The notes under the pieces were generated by a model, which did no database searches, was not told where the DNA came from, and was given only the letters and a program-made list of their open reading frames with translations. A DNA stretch of 64,000 nt from CAWJFP01 sp963842155 (GTDB lineage Bacteria > Pseudomonadota > Alphaproteobacteria > JACZXZ01): the NCBI GenBank assembly GCA_963842155.1, contig CAWJFP010000035.1, forward strand, positions 62,001 through 126,000, written 5' to 3'. This document shows, one piece after another, positions 36,285 to 47,604 of the stretch. Both the position numbers and the translations under genes were made by a program. Each line of letters opens with the position of its first letter. Within the stretch, counting starts at the first letter, position 1.

Positions 36285-37247
36285 TCAGCGGGCCTGGCGA
36301 TAGCTCGCGAGCGTCGCCGCGATTGCATCCGCGAGCGGGGTCGGCGCGAAATCCGGCAGAAGCGCGCGCCGCCGTGGGTCGTCGATGATCACCGAATCGT
36401 CGAAGAGATAGCGCATCTCGACCAGCTCGCGCAGGAGCGGGCTGAAAATGGCGGCAAGGCGCAACAGCCACCAGGGCAAAGGCCGGATCGCGAGATCGGG
36501 ATATCCTGCGGCGGCGGCGATCTCGCGGAGGAAGCCGCGCGTCGTCGGCACGACCGTGCCGGCGAAATTCACCGTCTCCGCGGGTGCCAGCCGGTCGGCC
36601 ATCTCCAAGAGATCGGCGGCGATCCTCGCGAGGTCGGGCAGATAGGCCCATTGATGCGGGATATCGAGCCGGCCGAAGACTTCCATCGCGCGGCCCTTGG
36701 CGGCATTGCCGAAGATGCGGTCCACCATGCCGTTGCGCGCGGTGGGGCCGAAATAATCGCCCGCCCGCAAGATGATGAGCCGCGGGCCGCCCCGCGCCGT
36801 CTCCGCCGCCATGGCCGCTTCGAGCGTCACGCGCAAGGCGCCCTTCCGCGAGTTCGGACGCATCTCGGCGGTCTCCGTGAAGGGTGCTGCGCGCGGGGGC
36901 CCCAGCCCGTAGACATTGCCCGGGAACAAGATGGAGGCACCCGCACGCCGCGCGGCGGCGATCACGTTCGCCGTGACCGGCTCCATATGGGCCCGCCAGA
37001 GATGGTAGGGGTAATTGACCGAATGGACGATGACCCCGCAGCCCTCGGCCGCCCGCTGCAAGGCCGCCGCGTCCTCGGCATCGCCCTTGAGGATCTCGAT
37101 CCCGCGGGCCTGGCCGAAGCGCGCCGCCAGCTTCGGCGGGTCGCGCGCAAGGCAACGCAGGCGCTTCCCGCGCCTTAGCAGCTCGTCCGCGACAGCGCCG
37201 CCAAAGCTGCCGGAGGCGCCGAGTGCGAGAACGGGCCGCTCATCCAT
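36285..37247 (-). CDS. NAD-dependent epimerase/dehydratase family protein
   Basis: A 320-residue extended-SDR-like protein with the nucleotide-binding motif GASGSFGG at the N-terminus, a conserved FPGNVYGLG segment, LRAGDYFGP and later patterns typical of nucleoside-diphosphate-sugar epimerases. The usual YxxxK pair is not clear; the segment after the Tyr reads VYGLG, so the catalytic role is uncertain. It lies between tsaD and gpsA on the opposite strand and interrupts that conserved order. Confidence 0.88.
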   Translation of the reverse strand: MDERPVLALGASGSFGGAVADELLRRGKRLRCLARDPPKLAARFGQARGIEILKGDAEDAAALQRAAEGCGVIVHSVNYPYHLWRAHMEPVTANVIAAARRAGASILFPGNVYGLGPPRAAPFTETAEMRPNSRKGALRVTLEAAMAAETARGGPRLIILRAGDYFGPTARNGMVDRIFGNAAKGRAMEVFGRLDIPHQWAYLPDLARIAADLLEMADRLAPAETVNFAGTVVPTTRGFLREIAAAAGYPDLAIRPLPWWLLRLAAIFSPLLRELVEMRYLFDDSVIIDDPRRRALLPDFAPTPLADAIAATLASYRQAR

Positions 37248-37470
37248 CCGTCTCTCCCTCGCCTCTGCCCGCCCGGAGCATAGGCCGTCGGCGCCAACCG
37301 GTCACGCTTGGCCGCGCGCTTGCGACAATTTGGCAAGCCGCGCCCGACTGGCCCGATTTTTGCGATGCAATAAAATATAATGACGATATGTCAGGCTATT
37401 ACGACATTGATACCGCAACGCAAAAACTCCGGAGGAGTGCGCCGATCCTTAACCCAGGAGGAGATCCGCG

Positions 37471-37725
37471 ATGCTGACAGCCTTGGTCCTGGTTTGCTCT
37501 CTCGCCGTCACCCCCGATTTGCGCAATTGCGACCGGGACAATGCGGTGGACGTAGTGCAAGTGCCGGATCAGTTCGGAAATCCGGCAATGTGCTTCATTA
37601 ATGGGCAGGCCTATCTCGCCCAGACGACGATGGGGCGGGGACTTGCCGAGAATGAGCGGGTGAAGGTGGTTTGCACCCAGGCCGCGGCGGAGCCCCTGCC
37701 GACGCAGCGCGCCTCGATCCACTAA
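37471..37725 (+). CDS. Small exported Cys-containing protein
   Basis: An 84-residue protein with a short hydrophobic N-terminus (MLTALVLVCSLAVT) and four Cys in all (one inside the hydrophobic stretch), which may pair outside the membrane. The central segment contains QFGNPAMCFINGQAYLAQT. A near-perfect AGGAGGAG 6 bases before the ATG supports real translation. No family recognised. It is followed after 84 bases by gpsA and may be co-transcribed. Confidence 0.75.
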   Translation: MLTALVLVCSLAVTPDLRNCDRDNAVDVVQVPDQFGNPAMCFINGQAYLAQTTMGRGLAENERVKVVCTQAAAEPLPTQRASIH

Positions 37726-37809
37726 GGTCAAACCATAGGCTGAGGATTCGAGGCGGCCCGGGCTCGCCGGGCTTGCCCGCAGCCGCGATTTCGGCGAAAG
37801 CTTCCATTT

Positions 37810-38835
37810 ATGAAGCTGGCGCCCATCGATCGCTTCGGCATCCTCGGCGCGGGCGCCTGGGGCACCGCCTTGGCGCTGGTCCTGCGGCGCGCGGGCCGCG
37901 AAGTAGTGCTCTGGGCCTTCGAGCCCGAGGTGGCGACCGCGATCAACGAGCAGCGCGAGAACGCGCTCTTCCTCCCCGGCATCGCGCTCGATCCCGGCAT
38001 TCGCGCGACCACGAAAATCGAAGCGGCCGCCGAGGCCGAGGCGTTGCTCTTGGCCGTGCCCGCGCAGCATATGCGCGCGATCGCGGGGCACCTCGCGCAG
38101 CATGAAATAGCCGGCCGTCCCGTCGTCATCTGCAGCAAGGGCATCGAGCAGCGCAGCGGGGCGCTAATGAGCGAGGTGATCGCCGAAGCGCTGCCCGAGG
38201 CGCCTTGCGCCGTGCTCTCGGGCCCGAGCCTGGCGCCTGAAGTGGCGCGCGGGCTGCCCACGGCAGTCACATTGGCCACGACGGACGGCGAGCTCGGCGC
38301 GCGGCTCGTGCGCGCCATCGGCGGCTCGCGCTTCCGGCCCTATCTCTCGGACGATCCCACCGGCGCCGAGATCGGCGGGGCGGTCAAGAACGTCATCGCG
38401 CTCGCCTGCGGCATCGTCGCCGGGCGCGGCCTCGGCGAGAACGCGGGTGCCGCGCTCGTCACCCGCGGCCTCGCCGAGATCACGCGGCTCGGCCTCGCCA
38501 AGGGAGCCAAGGCCGAGACCTTCATGGGGCTCTCGGGGCTCGGCGACCTGGCGCTCACCTGCAACAGCGCGCAATCGCGCAACTTCTCGCTCGGTTTGGC
38601 GCTCGGCGCCGGGCGGCGGCTCGAGGACATACTGGCCGAGCGCCGCTCGATCGCCGAGGGGGTGACGACGGCGCCCTCGGTGCTGGCGTTGGCGCGCCGG
38701 CTCGGTGTCGAGATGCCGATCTCGGCCGCCGTCGATGCCGTGCTTCATCGCGGCGCTGCCATCGACGCGACGGTCGAAGGGCTGCTGGCGCGGCCCTTCA
38801 AGACGGAGGCGGTGAAAAGGCGCACGCTGGTCTGA
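37810..38835 (+). CDS. gpsA: Glycerol-3-phosphate dehydrogenase [NAD(P)+]
   Basis: A 341-residue enzyme that reduces dihydroxyacetone phosphate to sn-glycerol-3-phosphate for phospholipid synthesis. The dinucleotide loop GAGAWGTA is near residue 15, SGPSLAPEVA is at about 140, the catalytic Lys is in GGAVKNVIA, and GLSGLGDLALTC is conserved. There is only a weak ribosome-binding site before ATG 37810. The gene normally follows tsaD and precedes yciI and EVE genes in related genomes; here a small membrane protein gene lies between gpsA and yciI. Confidence 0.96.
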   Translation: MKLAPIDRFGILGAGAWGTALALVLRRAGREVVLWAFEPEVATAINEQRENALFLPGIALDPGIRATTKIEAAAEAEALLLAVPAQHMRAIAGHLAQHEIAGRPVVICSKGIEQRSGALMSEVIAEALPEAPCAVLSGPSLAPEVARGLPTAVTLATTDGELGARLVRAIGGSRFRPYLSDDPTGAEIGGAVKNVIALACGIVAGRGLGENAGAALVTRGLAEITRLGLAKGAKAETFMGLSGLGDLALTCNSAQSRNFSLGLALGAGRRLEDILAERRSIAEGVTTAPSVLALARRLGVEMPISAAVDAVLHRGAAIDATVEGLLARPFKTEAVKRRTLV

Positions 38836-38904
38836 CGGCGGCGCGATGGTGCGCATCCCACAGGAAGGCGCTATGGCGTCTACGCTTTAGCGGCGGAAAC
38901 AGAT

Positions 38905-38942
38905 AAGGGCCCTGTCGGAAGTCGCTTAGCGACGGCAAGGGT
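38905..38942. terminator. Possible hairpin between convergent genes
   Basis: CCCTGTCGGAAGTCGC-TTA-GCGACGGCAAGGG forms an imperfect stem with a GTCGC/GCGAC core (38921-38933). It lies between gpsA and a convergent gene, with no T-run. Weak evidence. Confidence 0.35.
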
Positions 38943-38952
38943 GGCAACTACC

Positions 38953-39471
38953 TCAGCCGCGCAGGAGCGTCCAGATCCAGCCGACGAAGGTGAGGACGAG
39001 TAGCGGGTAGCCGAGGGTGGGCAGCGGCGTCGCCGTCGCCGTCAGGAGCACGCCCCAGGCGATCTCCGCGGCGGTGATCGCGAAGACCAGGGCAGCGACA
39101 AGCGCCACCACGCGGTTCCACAGGGCGAAGGTGCGGGGAACGCTCGTCATCACGAGGCCCGCCGCCCACAGCGCGACGCCGCCGCCGTAGGACGGCACGG
39201 CGGCGGTGAGGCCGGCGGCATTGCCCGAAACCAGCAGGCTCTCGCCGGCGAGGAAGACGAGGAACCCGGCGGCGACGAGGTCGTTGCCGAGGCGGACGAA
39301 CTTGAGGGCAAGCAACGCGGTCGCGACGACGATGCCGACGCCGTCGACGGCCCAGAGGATTTGGCGCAGCTCCGCTGGCCCGACGAAGGAGCCGGCGAGG
39401 CCGAGGGCGCCGCCGATCGCGAGGCCGACGGCGGCGGTCAGGTCGAGGCGCGATGGCGCGGCGCTGCTCAT
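38953..39471 (-). CDS. Small polytopic membrane protein of unknown function
   Basis: A 172-residue protein with about five hydrophobic helices (for example AVGLAIGGALGLAGSFV, GIVVATALLALKFV, VALVAALVFAITAAEI and LGYPLLVLTFVGWIW). The frame is open further upstream to 39807, but the sequence before ATG 39471 is basic and non-hydrophobic and lies in a region with repeat structure. The ATG at 39471 is therefore preferred, although its ribosome-binding site is weak. No family recognised. It interrupts the usual gpsA-yciI order. Confidence 0.75.
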   Translation of the reverse strand: MSSAAPSRLDLTAAVGLAIGGALGLAGSFVGPAELRQILWAVDGVGIVVATALLALKFVRLGNDLVAAGFLVFLAGESLLVSGNAAGLTAAVPSYGGGVALWAAGLVMTSVPRTFALWNRVVALVAALVFAITAAEIAWGVLLTATATPLPTLGYPLLVLTFVGWIWTLLRG

Positions 39472-39911
39472 GCTGTCTTCGCCCCAAGGCTTGGCCGGTC
39501 TGCGCAGCTGCCCGTCACATAGCGCCATTGCAGGGCCGTCAGTCGGAATTCCCCGGATGACATCCAGTCCAACGCGAATGATTTCATTTTTCGGGCCTTT
39601 CTGCAATCCAGACCCCGGGGGTTCAGATGGCTGCCGGCACCTCGGGCGGTTCGAACGGTGGTTGAGGGAGCTGATCTGGCCATTTTCGTTGGCGCGTCGA
39701 ACGCACTCCTCCCGTTGGGCCGACATGCCCCGGATGGCCGCAGGCTCCAACCCGTCCGGTCCATCCTTGCCCCTTCTTTGGAGCAAATCTAAAACGGGAC
39801 AGATCACGAGCTACAAACATCGGACAGATCACGAGCTAACGACACCTCGGCTGGATCGCATCCCGCTCTTGCGCTAGGCTTCACCCAATCGAGCAGGCAG
39901 GGAGTGGATCG
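39472..39911. other. 440-base region with direct repeats, possible mobile-element remnant
   Basis: No convincing gene. Short open frames on both strands show no family match. Near the right end are two direct copies of GGACAGATCACGAGCTA (39797-39813 and 39822-39838). The sequence around them resembles the termini of some transposable elements, but no transposase fragment was identified. GC content is lower than in the flanking genes. Confidence 0.45.
39797..39838. repeat. 17-base direct repeat, two copies, 25-base period
   Basis: GGACAGATCACGAGCTA occurs at 39797-39813 and again at 39822-39838, separated by CAAACATC. This is an exact tandem-type duplication in non-coding DNA just upstream of yciI. 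Confidence 0.85.
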
Positions 39912-40190
39912 ATGCAGTTCGCCATCTATTGCGTCGACAAGCCGAACTCGGGCGATTTGCGGCAGAAGACGCGGCCCGCGCATCTCGCTTATCTCGAAAG
40001 CTTCGGGACGAAGCTCCTCTTGGCCGGCCCGTTGCTGGCCGACGACGGCGCCACTCCTTGCGGCAGTCTTCTCCTCGTCGACTTCGCCGACAAGGCGGCC
40101 GCCGAGGCCTTCGCGGCGGGCGATCCCTACGCGCAAGCCGGGCTTTTCGGCGAGGTCTCCATCCGGCCCTTCCGCAAGACCCTGCCGTAG
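39912..40190 (+). CDS. YciI family protein
   Basis: A 92-residue YciI-like protein (ferredoxin-like alpha/beta fold). The start FAIYCVDKP, the conserved RPAHLAYLE with the family His, and the late segment FAAGDPYAQAGLF are diagnostic. The biochemical role is uncertain. It precedes the EVE gene by 5 bases and belongs to a run yciI-EVE-Rieske that often follows gpsA in alphaproteobacteria. Confidence 0.92.
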   Translation: MQFAIYCVDKPNSGDLRQKTRPAHLAYLESFGTKLLLAGPLLADDGATPCGSLLLVDFADKAAAEAFAAGDPYAQAGLFGEVSIRPFRKTLP

Positions 40191-40195
40191 CGACG

Positions 40196-40630
40196 ATGGC
40201 CCATTGGCTCTTCAAGTCGGAGCCGAGCGCCTTCTCCTGGGAGGATCTCGTCAAGGCCGGCAAGTCCGCCTGGGACGGCGTGCGCAACCACCAGGCCGCC
40301 AACAACATGAAGGCGATGCGGCTCGGCGAGCGCGGCTTCTTCTACCATTCGGTCGATGAGAAGCGCATCGTCGGAGTGCTTGAGGTTTGCGGTCTCTACC
40401 GCCCCGACCCGAGCGATGCGACGGGGCGTTTCGGCATGGTCGAGGTCAAGCCGGTGGCGCCGGCGAAGCGGCCGGTGACCCTTGCCGAGATCAAGGCCCA
40501 TCCGAAATTGCAGGGCATGCTCCTGGTGCGCCATTCGCGCCTCTCGGTATCGCCCGTCGGCGACGAGGAATGGCGCATCATCTGCGGGCTGGCGGGGATC
40601 GCGCCCGCCCGCCGCAGGGCGCAGCCGTGA
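40196..40630 (+). CDS. EVE domain-containing protein
   Basis: A 144-residue protein with the EVE/PUA-like fold. Typical segments are HWLFKSEPSAFSWEDL, WDGVRNHQAANNMKAM and GERGFFYHSV. EVE domains bind modified bases in nucleic acids. ATG 40196 lies 5 bases after yciI. The stop overlaps the GTG of the following Rieske gene (GTGA), so translation of the two is coupled. Confidence 0.93.
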   Translation: MAHWLFKSEPSAFSWEDLVKAGKSAWDGVRNHQAANNMKAMRLGERGFFYHSVDEKRIVGVLEVCGLYRPDPSDATGRFGMVEVKPVAPAKRPVTLAEIKAHPKLQGMLLVRHSRLSVSPVGDEEWRIICGLAGIAPARRRAQP

Positions 40631-40989
40631 GCGCCACGGAGCGTTTCGCCGAGCCCTTGGCACTCTGCCGGCAGGACGAGCTCGCGGAAGGCGGCGCGCG
40701 CGGCTTCCGCATCGGCGAGGGTACCGAGGCCGAGCATGTCTTCCTGCTGCGGCTCGGCGGCAAGCTCTGCGGCTATGTCAATAGCTGCCCCCATCTCGGC
40801 ACGCCGCTCGACCTCATCCCCGGCGAGTTCCTCACCTGGGACAAGCGTCATATCCTCTGCCGCACCCATGGCGCGCGTTTCCGTATCCATGACGGCCATT
40901 GCATCTCGGGGCCCTGCCAGGGCGACCGGCTGCGCGCGCTCTCGCTCAGGCTCGAGGGGGAGGAGGTTCTGCTCGAAGGCTGGGGCTGA
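40627..40989 (+). CDS. Rieske [2Fe-2S] domain protein
   Basis: A 120-residue single-domain Rieske protein. The cluster ligands are visible: Cys54-x-His56 (CPHLGTPLD) and Cys78-x2-His81 (CRTHGARFRIHDG). Without a membrane anchor or catalytic domain it is probably a soluble electron carrier or a subunit of an unidentified oxygenase. The start is GTG at 40627, inside the EVE stop, so no separate ribosome-binding site is needed. Confidence 0.92.
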   Translation: MSATERFAEPLALCRQDELAEGGARGFRIGEGTEAEHVFLLRLGGKLCGYVNSCPHLGTPLDLIPGEFLTWDKRHILCRTHGARFRIHDGHCISGPCQGDRLRALSLRLEGEEVLLEGWG

Positions 40990-40999
40990 GCGGGGCCGC

Positions 41000-41710
41000 T
41001 CAGGGCCTGCCCGTAGGCCTGGCGGCGATCCCGGGCTTGGCGGCGCCGTCGGGCCTGGTGAGAACAAAGGTGACGACGCCGCTTTCGTCATGCACGTCGA
41101 ACATCACCGGCACATTATGGTCGTCGAGCCAGACCTTGTATTTCTCCAGGCCGTCGACCTGATATTCGCGCGCCGCCACGGGCGCGCCGTCGATCTTCAC
41201 CACCGTATCGACGCCGTCGCTGATATGCACGGGCACCACCTCGCCCGTGTCGACCCGCATCATCATGCGGGTAGCGAGGAAATTGGCGGACCAGGGGTTC
41301 GCCGGATGGATCGTCGCGGGCGCGGTGACGGTGCCTTGCGGCGAGCTGATGACGAAGCTGTTGCCCTCCGCCTGGCCGGTAAGCTCGAACTCGTGGCCGT
41401 TCTTGTTCGTGAGTCCGCGGAAAGACACGAGGCGTCCCGCCTGCCAGCGCTCGGTGCGCGCGGAATCCTCGTTATGGAGGGTGACGCCGAGCACGCTGAC
41501 CTTGAGATGGGCCTCGGTCCGCACGATGGTGGTGTCGCCCTGTTTCTCGATCTTGTTGCTGTAGGTGCCGATATCGCCATAGAGGGAATGGCGCACGAGA
41601 TAAAGGAACTCGTGGGAATCGGCGGGCGCGGTCGTGCCCGCGTGGGCGAGGCCGGCGGCGAGGAGCCAGGTCAGCGCGGCAAGCGCCGTGGCCTTCTTGA
41701 TCGGGAACAT
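41000..41710 (-). CDS. Exported protein, DUF6134-like
   Basis: A 236-residue protein with a clear signal peptide (ends AHA/GT near residue 24). The mature part is beta-rich: HEFLYLVRHSLYGDIGTYSNKIEKQGD, then ERWQAGRLVSFRG, then YQVDGLEKYKVWLDDHNVPVMF. This alternating-strand layout, in which a sugar- or lipid-like ligand could bind in a cup, resembles a family of periplasmic proteins known as DUF6134, but the match is from memory of the pattern. It lies downstream of a di-iron protein gene on the same strand (gap 24 bases). Confidence 0.72.
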   Translation of the reverse strand: MFPIKKATALAALTWLLAAGLAHAGTTAPADSHEFLYLVRHSLYGDIGTYSNKIEKQGDTTIVRTEAHLKVSVLGVTLHNEDSARTERWQAGRLVSFRGLTNKNGHEFELTGQAEGNSFVISSPQGTVTAPATIHPANPWSANFLATRMMMRVDTGEVVPVHISDGVDTVVKIDGAPVAAREYQVDGLEKYKVWLDDHNVPVMFDVHDESGVVTFVLTRPDGAAKPGIAARPTGRP

Positions 41711-41734
41711 GCGCCTCCTCGATGTCCGCCCGGC

Positions 41735-42613
41735 TCAGCGAAGCCAGAAGAAGCGCGTCGCGGCGGTCGCCGTCGGCAGCAGCATTCTTCCGACCATGGG
41801 GCTGAGCCCGAGGGGCTTTAATAGCATACGGACCGCCATTTCGTAAGGGAAATACGGTTTCCCGATGCGGCGGAAATTATGCAGGAAACCGTCGAAATCG
41901 CCGCGCCGGAAGGCTGTTTCAGGGTTGCGCGCGAGCGAGACATGCTTGAAGGCGCAGAAGGCGTCTTCCGAATCGATCTCCTCGATACGGCCCCAGAGCG
42001 CGCGCGCCACGGCCACGCGGCCGGGCCGCTCGTCCTCCTGGTAGCGCAGGAAGAAACGGTAGAAATGCTTGTAATGCCGCACCTCGTCGAGGCTGATGGC
42101 GGTTGTGAGCTGGCGCAACACCGGCTCCGGGCTCAGATTCGCGAGCATGCGGTAGAAGGCCGCCGTGCCCGTCTCCACCACGCAGCGCGACGCCATCTCG
42201 AGGGTGCGCGTCTCGTTGAGCTGATCGAGCGAGATATAGGTGGAATATTCGGCGAGGAAGCCGCGATAGGTGGCCTCCCAATCGAACTCGGGCCATGCGG
42301 TCTCGACATAGCGCCGCAATGCGGTGCCGTGGCGCAGCTCCTCCGCCTCCCAGCGCCCGGCGAGCCAGCTCGTCACCTCCTCGTCGGGGCGGAAGAACTC
42401 GACGAGATTCTGCGTGTAAAGGTCGGAGGTGATCTCGACGAAGGAGGCCGCGGCGAGCACTTGGAAGAAATGCGGCTCCGCCCTTATGCGCTCGCGGTCG
42501 ATTTCATGGTAGGGGATGTCGTCCGGCGTCCAGGCCGCGGCATAGTCGTCGACCGCACCGTCATTCGCGGAACGGGCCGCGCTTCCCGACGAGCTTTGCA
42601 GGTTCTCTAGCAT
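41735..42613 (-). CDS. Ferritin-like di-iron protein related to acyl-ACP desaturases
   Basis: A 292-residue helical protein with a complete carboxylate-bridged di-iron site: Glu60, Glu92-x2-His95 (EAEELRHG), Glu147 and Glu177-x2-His180 (SLDEVRHYKH). The spacing and the two ExxH pairs match the ferritin-like superfamily that includes soluble acyl-ACP desaturases. The substrate is unknown. It lies upstream of the DUF6134-like gene (gap 24 bases) and downstream of a small exported protein gene, suggesting a three-gene operon on this strand. Confidence 0.85.
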   Translation of the reverse strand: MLENLQSSSGSAARSANDGAVDDYAAAWTPDDIPYHEIDRERIRAEPHFFQVLAAASFVEITSDLYTQNLVEFFRPDEEVTSWLAGRWEAEELRHGTALRRYVETAWPEFDWEATYRGFLAEYSTYISLDQLNETRTLEMASRCVVETGTAAFYRMLANLSPEPVLRQLTTAISLDEVRHYKHFYRFFLRYQEDERPGRVAVARALWGRIEEIDSEDAFCAFKHVSLARNPETAFRRGDFDGFLHNFRRIGKPYFPYEMAVRMLLKPLGLSPMVGRMLLPTATAATRFFWLR

Positions 42614-42631
42614 GCTGGACCGAGGCGCCTT

Positions 42632-43012
42632 CTAGAACCTGGCCGCCGACGGCTCGCCCGGCGGGCGGCAAAGGCCCGTCATGACTGCGTCCGTGATCCA
42701 GCCTTTGCTCGTGTAGCGGAAATGCTCGTAATGAGTATAACCCAATTCGCGGTCGATCACGAGGGTAATCGAGCCGAAATCCGCCCTCAGCCCGAAGGGG
42801 TCCGTCGCCAGCTTAGCGCTCAACGCGTTGTCCTTGCCGAGCAGGATCTGCAATTCGCCGTTCTGGTCGTCTACCATGAGCTTGAAATCCCGCTTACCGC
42901 GATTGTCGTCGGCCACCGAGCATTGCAGCCATTTCGGCGCAGCGATCGCCCCAGGCGCCGCGACCAGCGACAGCCACGAGACGCCGACGCAGGCGAGCGA
43001 GAAGGCCCTCAT
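42632..43012 (-). CDS. Small exported protein of unknown function
   Basis: A 126-residue protein with a signal peptide (ending AIA/AP near residue 25). The mature part has two Cys (LQCSVADDN and MTGLCRPP) that could form a disulfide, and a central beta-rich segment (GSITLVIDRELGYTHYEHFRY). No family recognised. It ends 18 bases before the di-iron gene starts, so it may head a three-gene operon with the genes at 41735 and 41000. Confidence 0.75.
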   Translation of the reverse strand: MRAFSLACVGVSWLSLVAAPGAIAAPKWLQCSVADDNRGKRDFKLMVDDQNGELQILLGKDNALSAKLATDPFGLRADFGSITLVIDRELGYTHYEHFRYTSKGWITDAVMTGLCRPPGEPSAARF

Positions 43013-43282
43013 CGCGAGCTATGATGCTCCTAAATCCCCGTCGGGCGCGCGCGGGGCCGGCGGCCGAGGGCCGTTTCCCGCTTCATCGCCTCGCTACTGT
43101 AAAAGCAGAGATGCGCCGCGGTCAACCGCGGCGGGCATCGGTCGTTTGTCATAAAGCCAACGGCCTCCGGGCCGTGGCCTGCTTGTCTCTCGCGCGCGAT
43201 TGCCGGATAATCGCAGAGCCTAGGCGCCTCGCGGCGCATGCGTCGGCCAAGATCGAGCAAGATCAAAGATCGAGGGAGCGCC

Positions 43283-45217
<1,935 letters not shown>

Positions 45218-45236
45218 AGGCGCGGCGCCGCGCCCC

Positions 45237-46163
<927 letters not shown>

Positions 46164-46167
46164 GGGC

Positions 46168-46467
46168 TCAGAAATCGATGCAGCGCCCGTTGCGCTCCCA
46201 ATCGCCGTAGCGCGTGGGTTCGGCCCCCGTAGGGCCGCCGATCTCTTCTTCGCGCTTGCGCTCGGGCTCTTCGAGCTTGCGCGCGGCCTCTTCGGCTTTG
46301 CGCGGACGCAGCGGGTCTTGGCGCTTGCCGTCGGGCGGCTTTCGCTCGTCGGGCTTGAGCGTATCGAGGCCGGTCGCGGGAATGACCGGCACGGGCGGCG
46401 CCCCGGCGGCCGGCGGCGCCAGCGGCGATTGCGGCAGCTCGGGCTCGGGTTTGCTTGGTTTGCTCAT
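46168..46467 (-). CDS. Succinate dehydrogenase assembly factor 4-like protein (DUF1674)
   Basis: A 99-residue protein, mostly charged and Pro-rich, with the conserved C-terminus GGPTGAEPTRYGDWERNG...DF. This is the diagnostic end of the SdhAF4/DUF1674 family, which protects or delivers flavinylated SdhA during succinate dehydrogenase assembly. The ATG at 46467 gives a family-like length; a longer frame reaches 46512. It lies between gshB and the pirin gene on the same strand. Confidence 0.9.
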   Translation of the reverse strand: MSKPSKPEPELPQSPLAPPAAGAPPVPVIPATGLDTLKPDERKPPDGKRQDPLRPRKAEEAARKLEEPERKREEEIGGPTGAEPTRYGDWERNGRCIDF

Positions 46468-46524
46468 GCTTCTCACATGGGATGCGATCTCCGCGCCGCC
46501 AAGAGCGGCCAAGCCGAAGTGCCG

Positions 46525-47490
46525 CTACACCGGCCGCATCGTGCGGCTCGCCTTGTAGCGCCGCTCGATCGCATCCCAGATGTCGGATTCGATCCTGGTG
46601 CCGTCGAAGCGGTTGATCTCCTGGATGCCGGTCGGCGAGGTGACGTTGATCTCGGTGAGCATGCCGCCGATCACGTCGATGCCGACGAAGACGAGGCCGC
46701 GCTGCTCGAGCACGGGGCCGATGGCGGCGCAGATCTCGCGGTCGCGCTCCGTCAGATGTGCCTTCACCGCGCGCGCGCCGACATGGAGATTGGCGCGCGC
46801 CTCGCCCTCCTTGGGTATGCGGGAGACGGCACCCACCGCTTTGCCGTCCACCAGGATGATGCGCTTGTCGCCCGCGCGCACCTCCGGCAAATAGCGCTGC
46901 ACGACGATGGGCTCGCGATAGAGCCGGGTGAAGGTCTCGAGCAGCGCGTTGAAGTTCTCGTCGAGCGGGCCGACATGGAAGACGTCCGCGCCCCCGTTGC
47001 CGAACAGCGGCTTCAGCACGATGTCCTGATGCTCAGCGCGGAAGGCCTCGATCGCCTCGCGGTCGCTGGCGATGAGGGTGGGCGGCATGATGCCCTTGAA
47101 ATGGGTGACGAAGAGCTTCTCCGGCGCGTTGCGCACCTCGAGCGGATCGTTGACCACGAGGGTCTGCGGATGGATATGCTCGAGGAGATGCGTAGCGGTG
47201 ATATAGGCCATGTCGAAGGGCGGGTCCTGGCGCATCAGCACCACGTCCATGGTGCTGAGATCGAGCAGGTCGAAGGACTCGAGGGTGAAATGCTTGCCCT
47301 GCTCGCGCCGCAAGGTGAGGCGGCGCGCCTTGGCGTAGAGCCGGCCCTCGCGCAGGACGAGATGTTGCGGCAGGTAATGCCACAGCGCATGGCCGCGCCG
47401 CTGCGCCTCCAGCGCGAGCACGAAGGTGCTGTCCACGTCGATCTTGATGGTCTCGATCGGATCCATCTGGATGGCGACAGCAAGGCTCAT
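46525..47490 (-). CDS. gshB: Glutathione synthetase
   Basis: A 321-residue ATP-grasp enzyme that adds glycine to gamma-glutamylcysteine. MDPIETIKIDVDSTF is the typical start, RQDPPFDMAYI is at about 87, LKPLFGNGGADVF and YLPEVRAGDKRI form the ATP-binding part, and EINVTSPTGIQEI is at the C-terminal end. It follows yraN by 114 bases in the common order rsmI-yraN-gshB. Confidence 0.97.
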   Translation of the reverse strand: MSLAVAIQMDPIETIKIDVDSTFVLALEAQRRGHALWHYLPQHLVLREGRLYAKARRLTLRREQGKHFTLESFDLLDLSTMDVVLMRQDPPFDMAYITATHLLEHIHPQTLVVNDPLEVRNAPEKLFVTHFKGIMPPTLIASDREAIEAFRAEHQDIVLKPLFGNGGADVFHVGPLDENFNALLETFTRLYREPIVVQRYLPEVRAGDKRIILVDGKAVGAVSRIPKEGEARANLHVGARAVKAHLTERDREICAAIGPVLEQRGLVFVGIDVIGGMLTEINVTSPTGIQEINRFDGTRIESDIWDAIERRYKASRTMRPV

Positions 47491-47604
47491 CGCCTCGGCC
47501 CCGACGGGGCCGCCGGCCCGCGCAGATCACGCGTCGCGTCGCTCCTCACGGCGGTCGGGCCTCCCTAATTTTGCACGCATCCTAATACAGGGGATCGCCG
47601 AGGG

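Noticed and set aside
37376..37381. TATAAT before the small gene at 37471
   Set aside because: No acceptable -35 hexamer at 16-18 bases upstream; not called as a promoter.
39623..39877. Short open frames on both strands in the gap before yciI
   Set aside because: Proline/arginine-rich with no family similarity, overlapping each other and the direct repeats.
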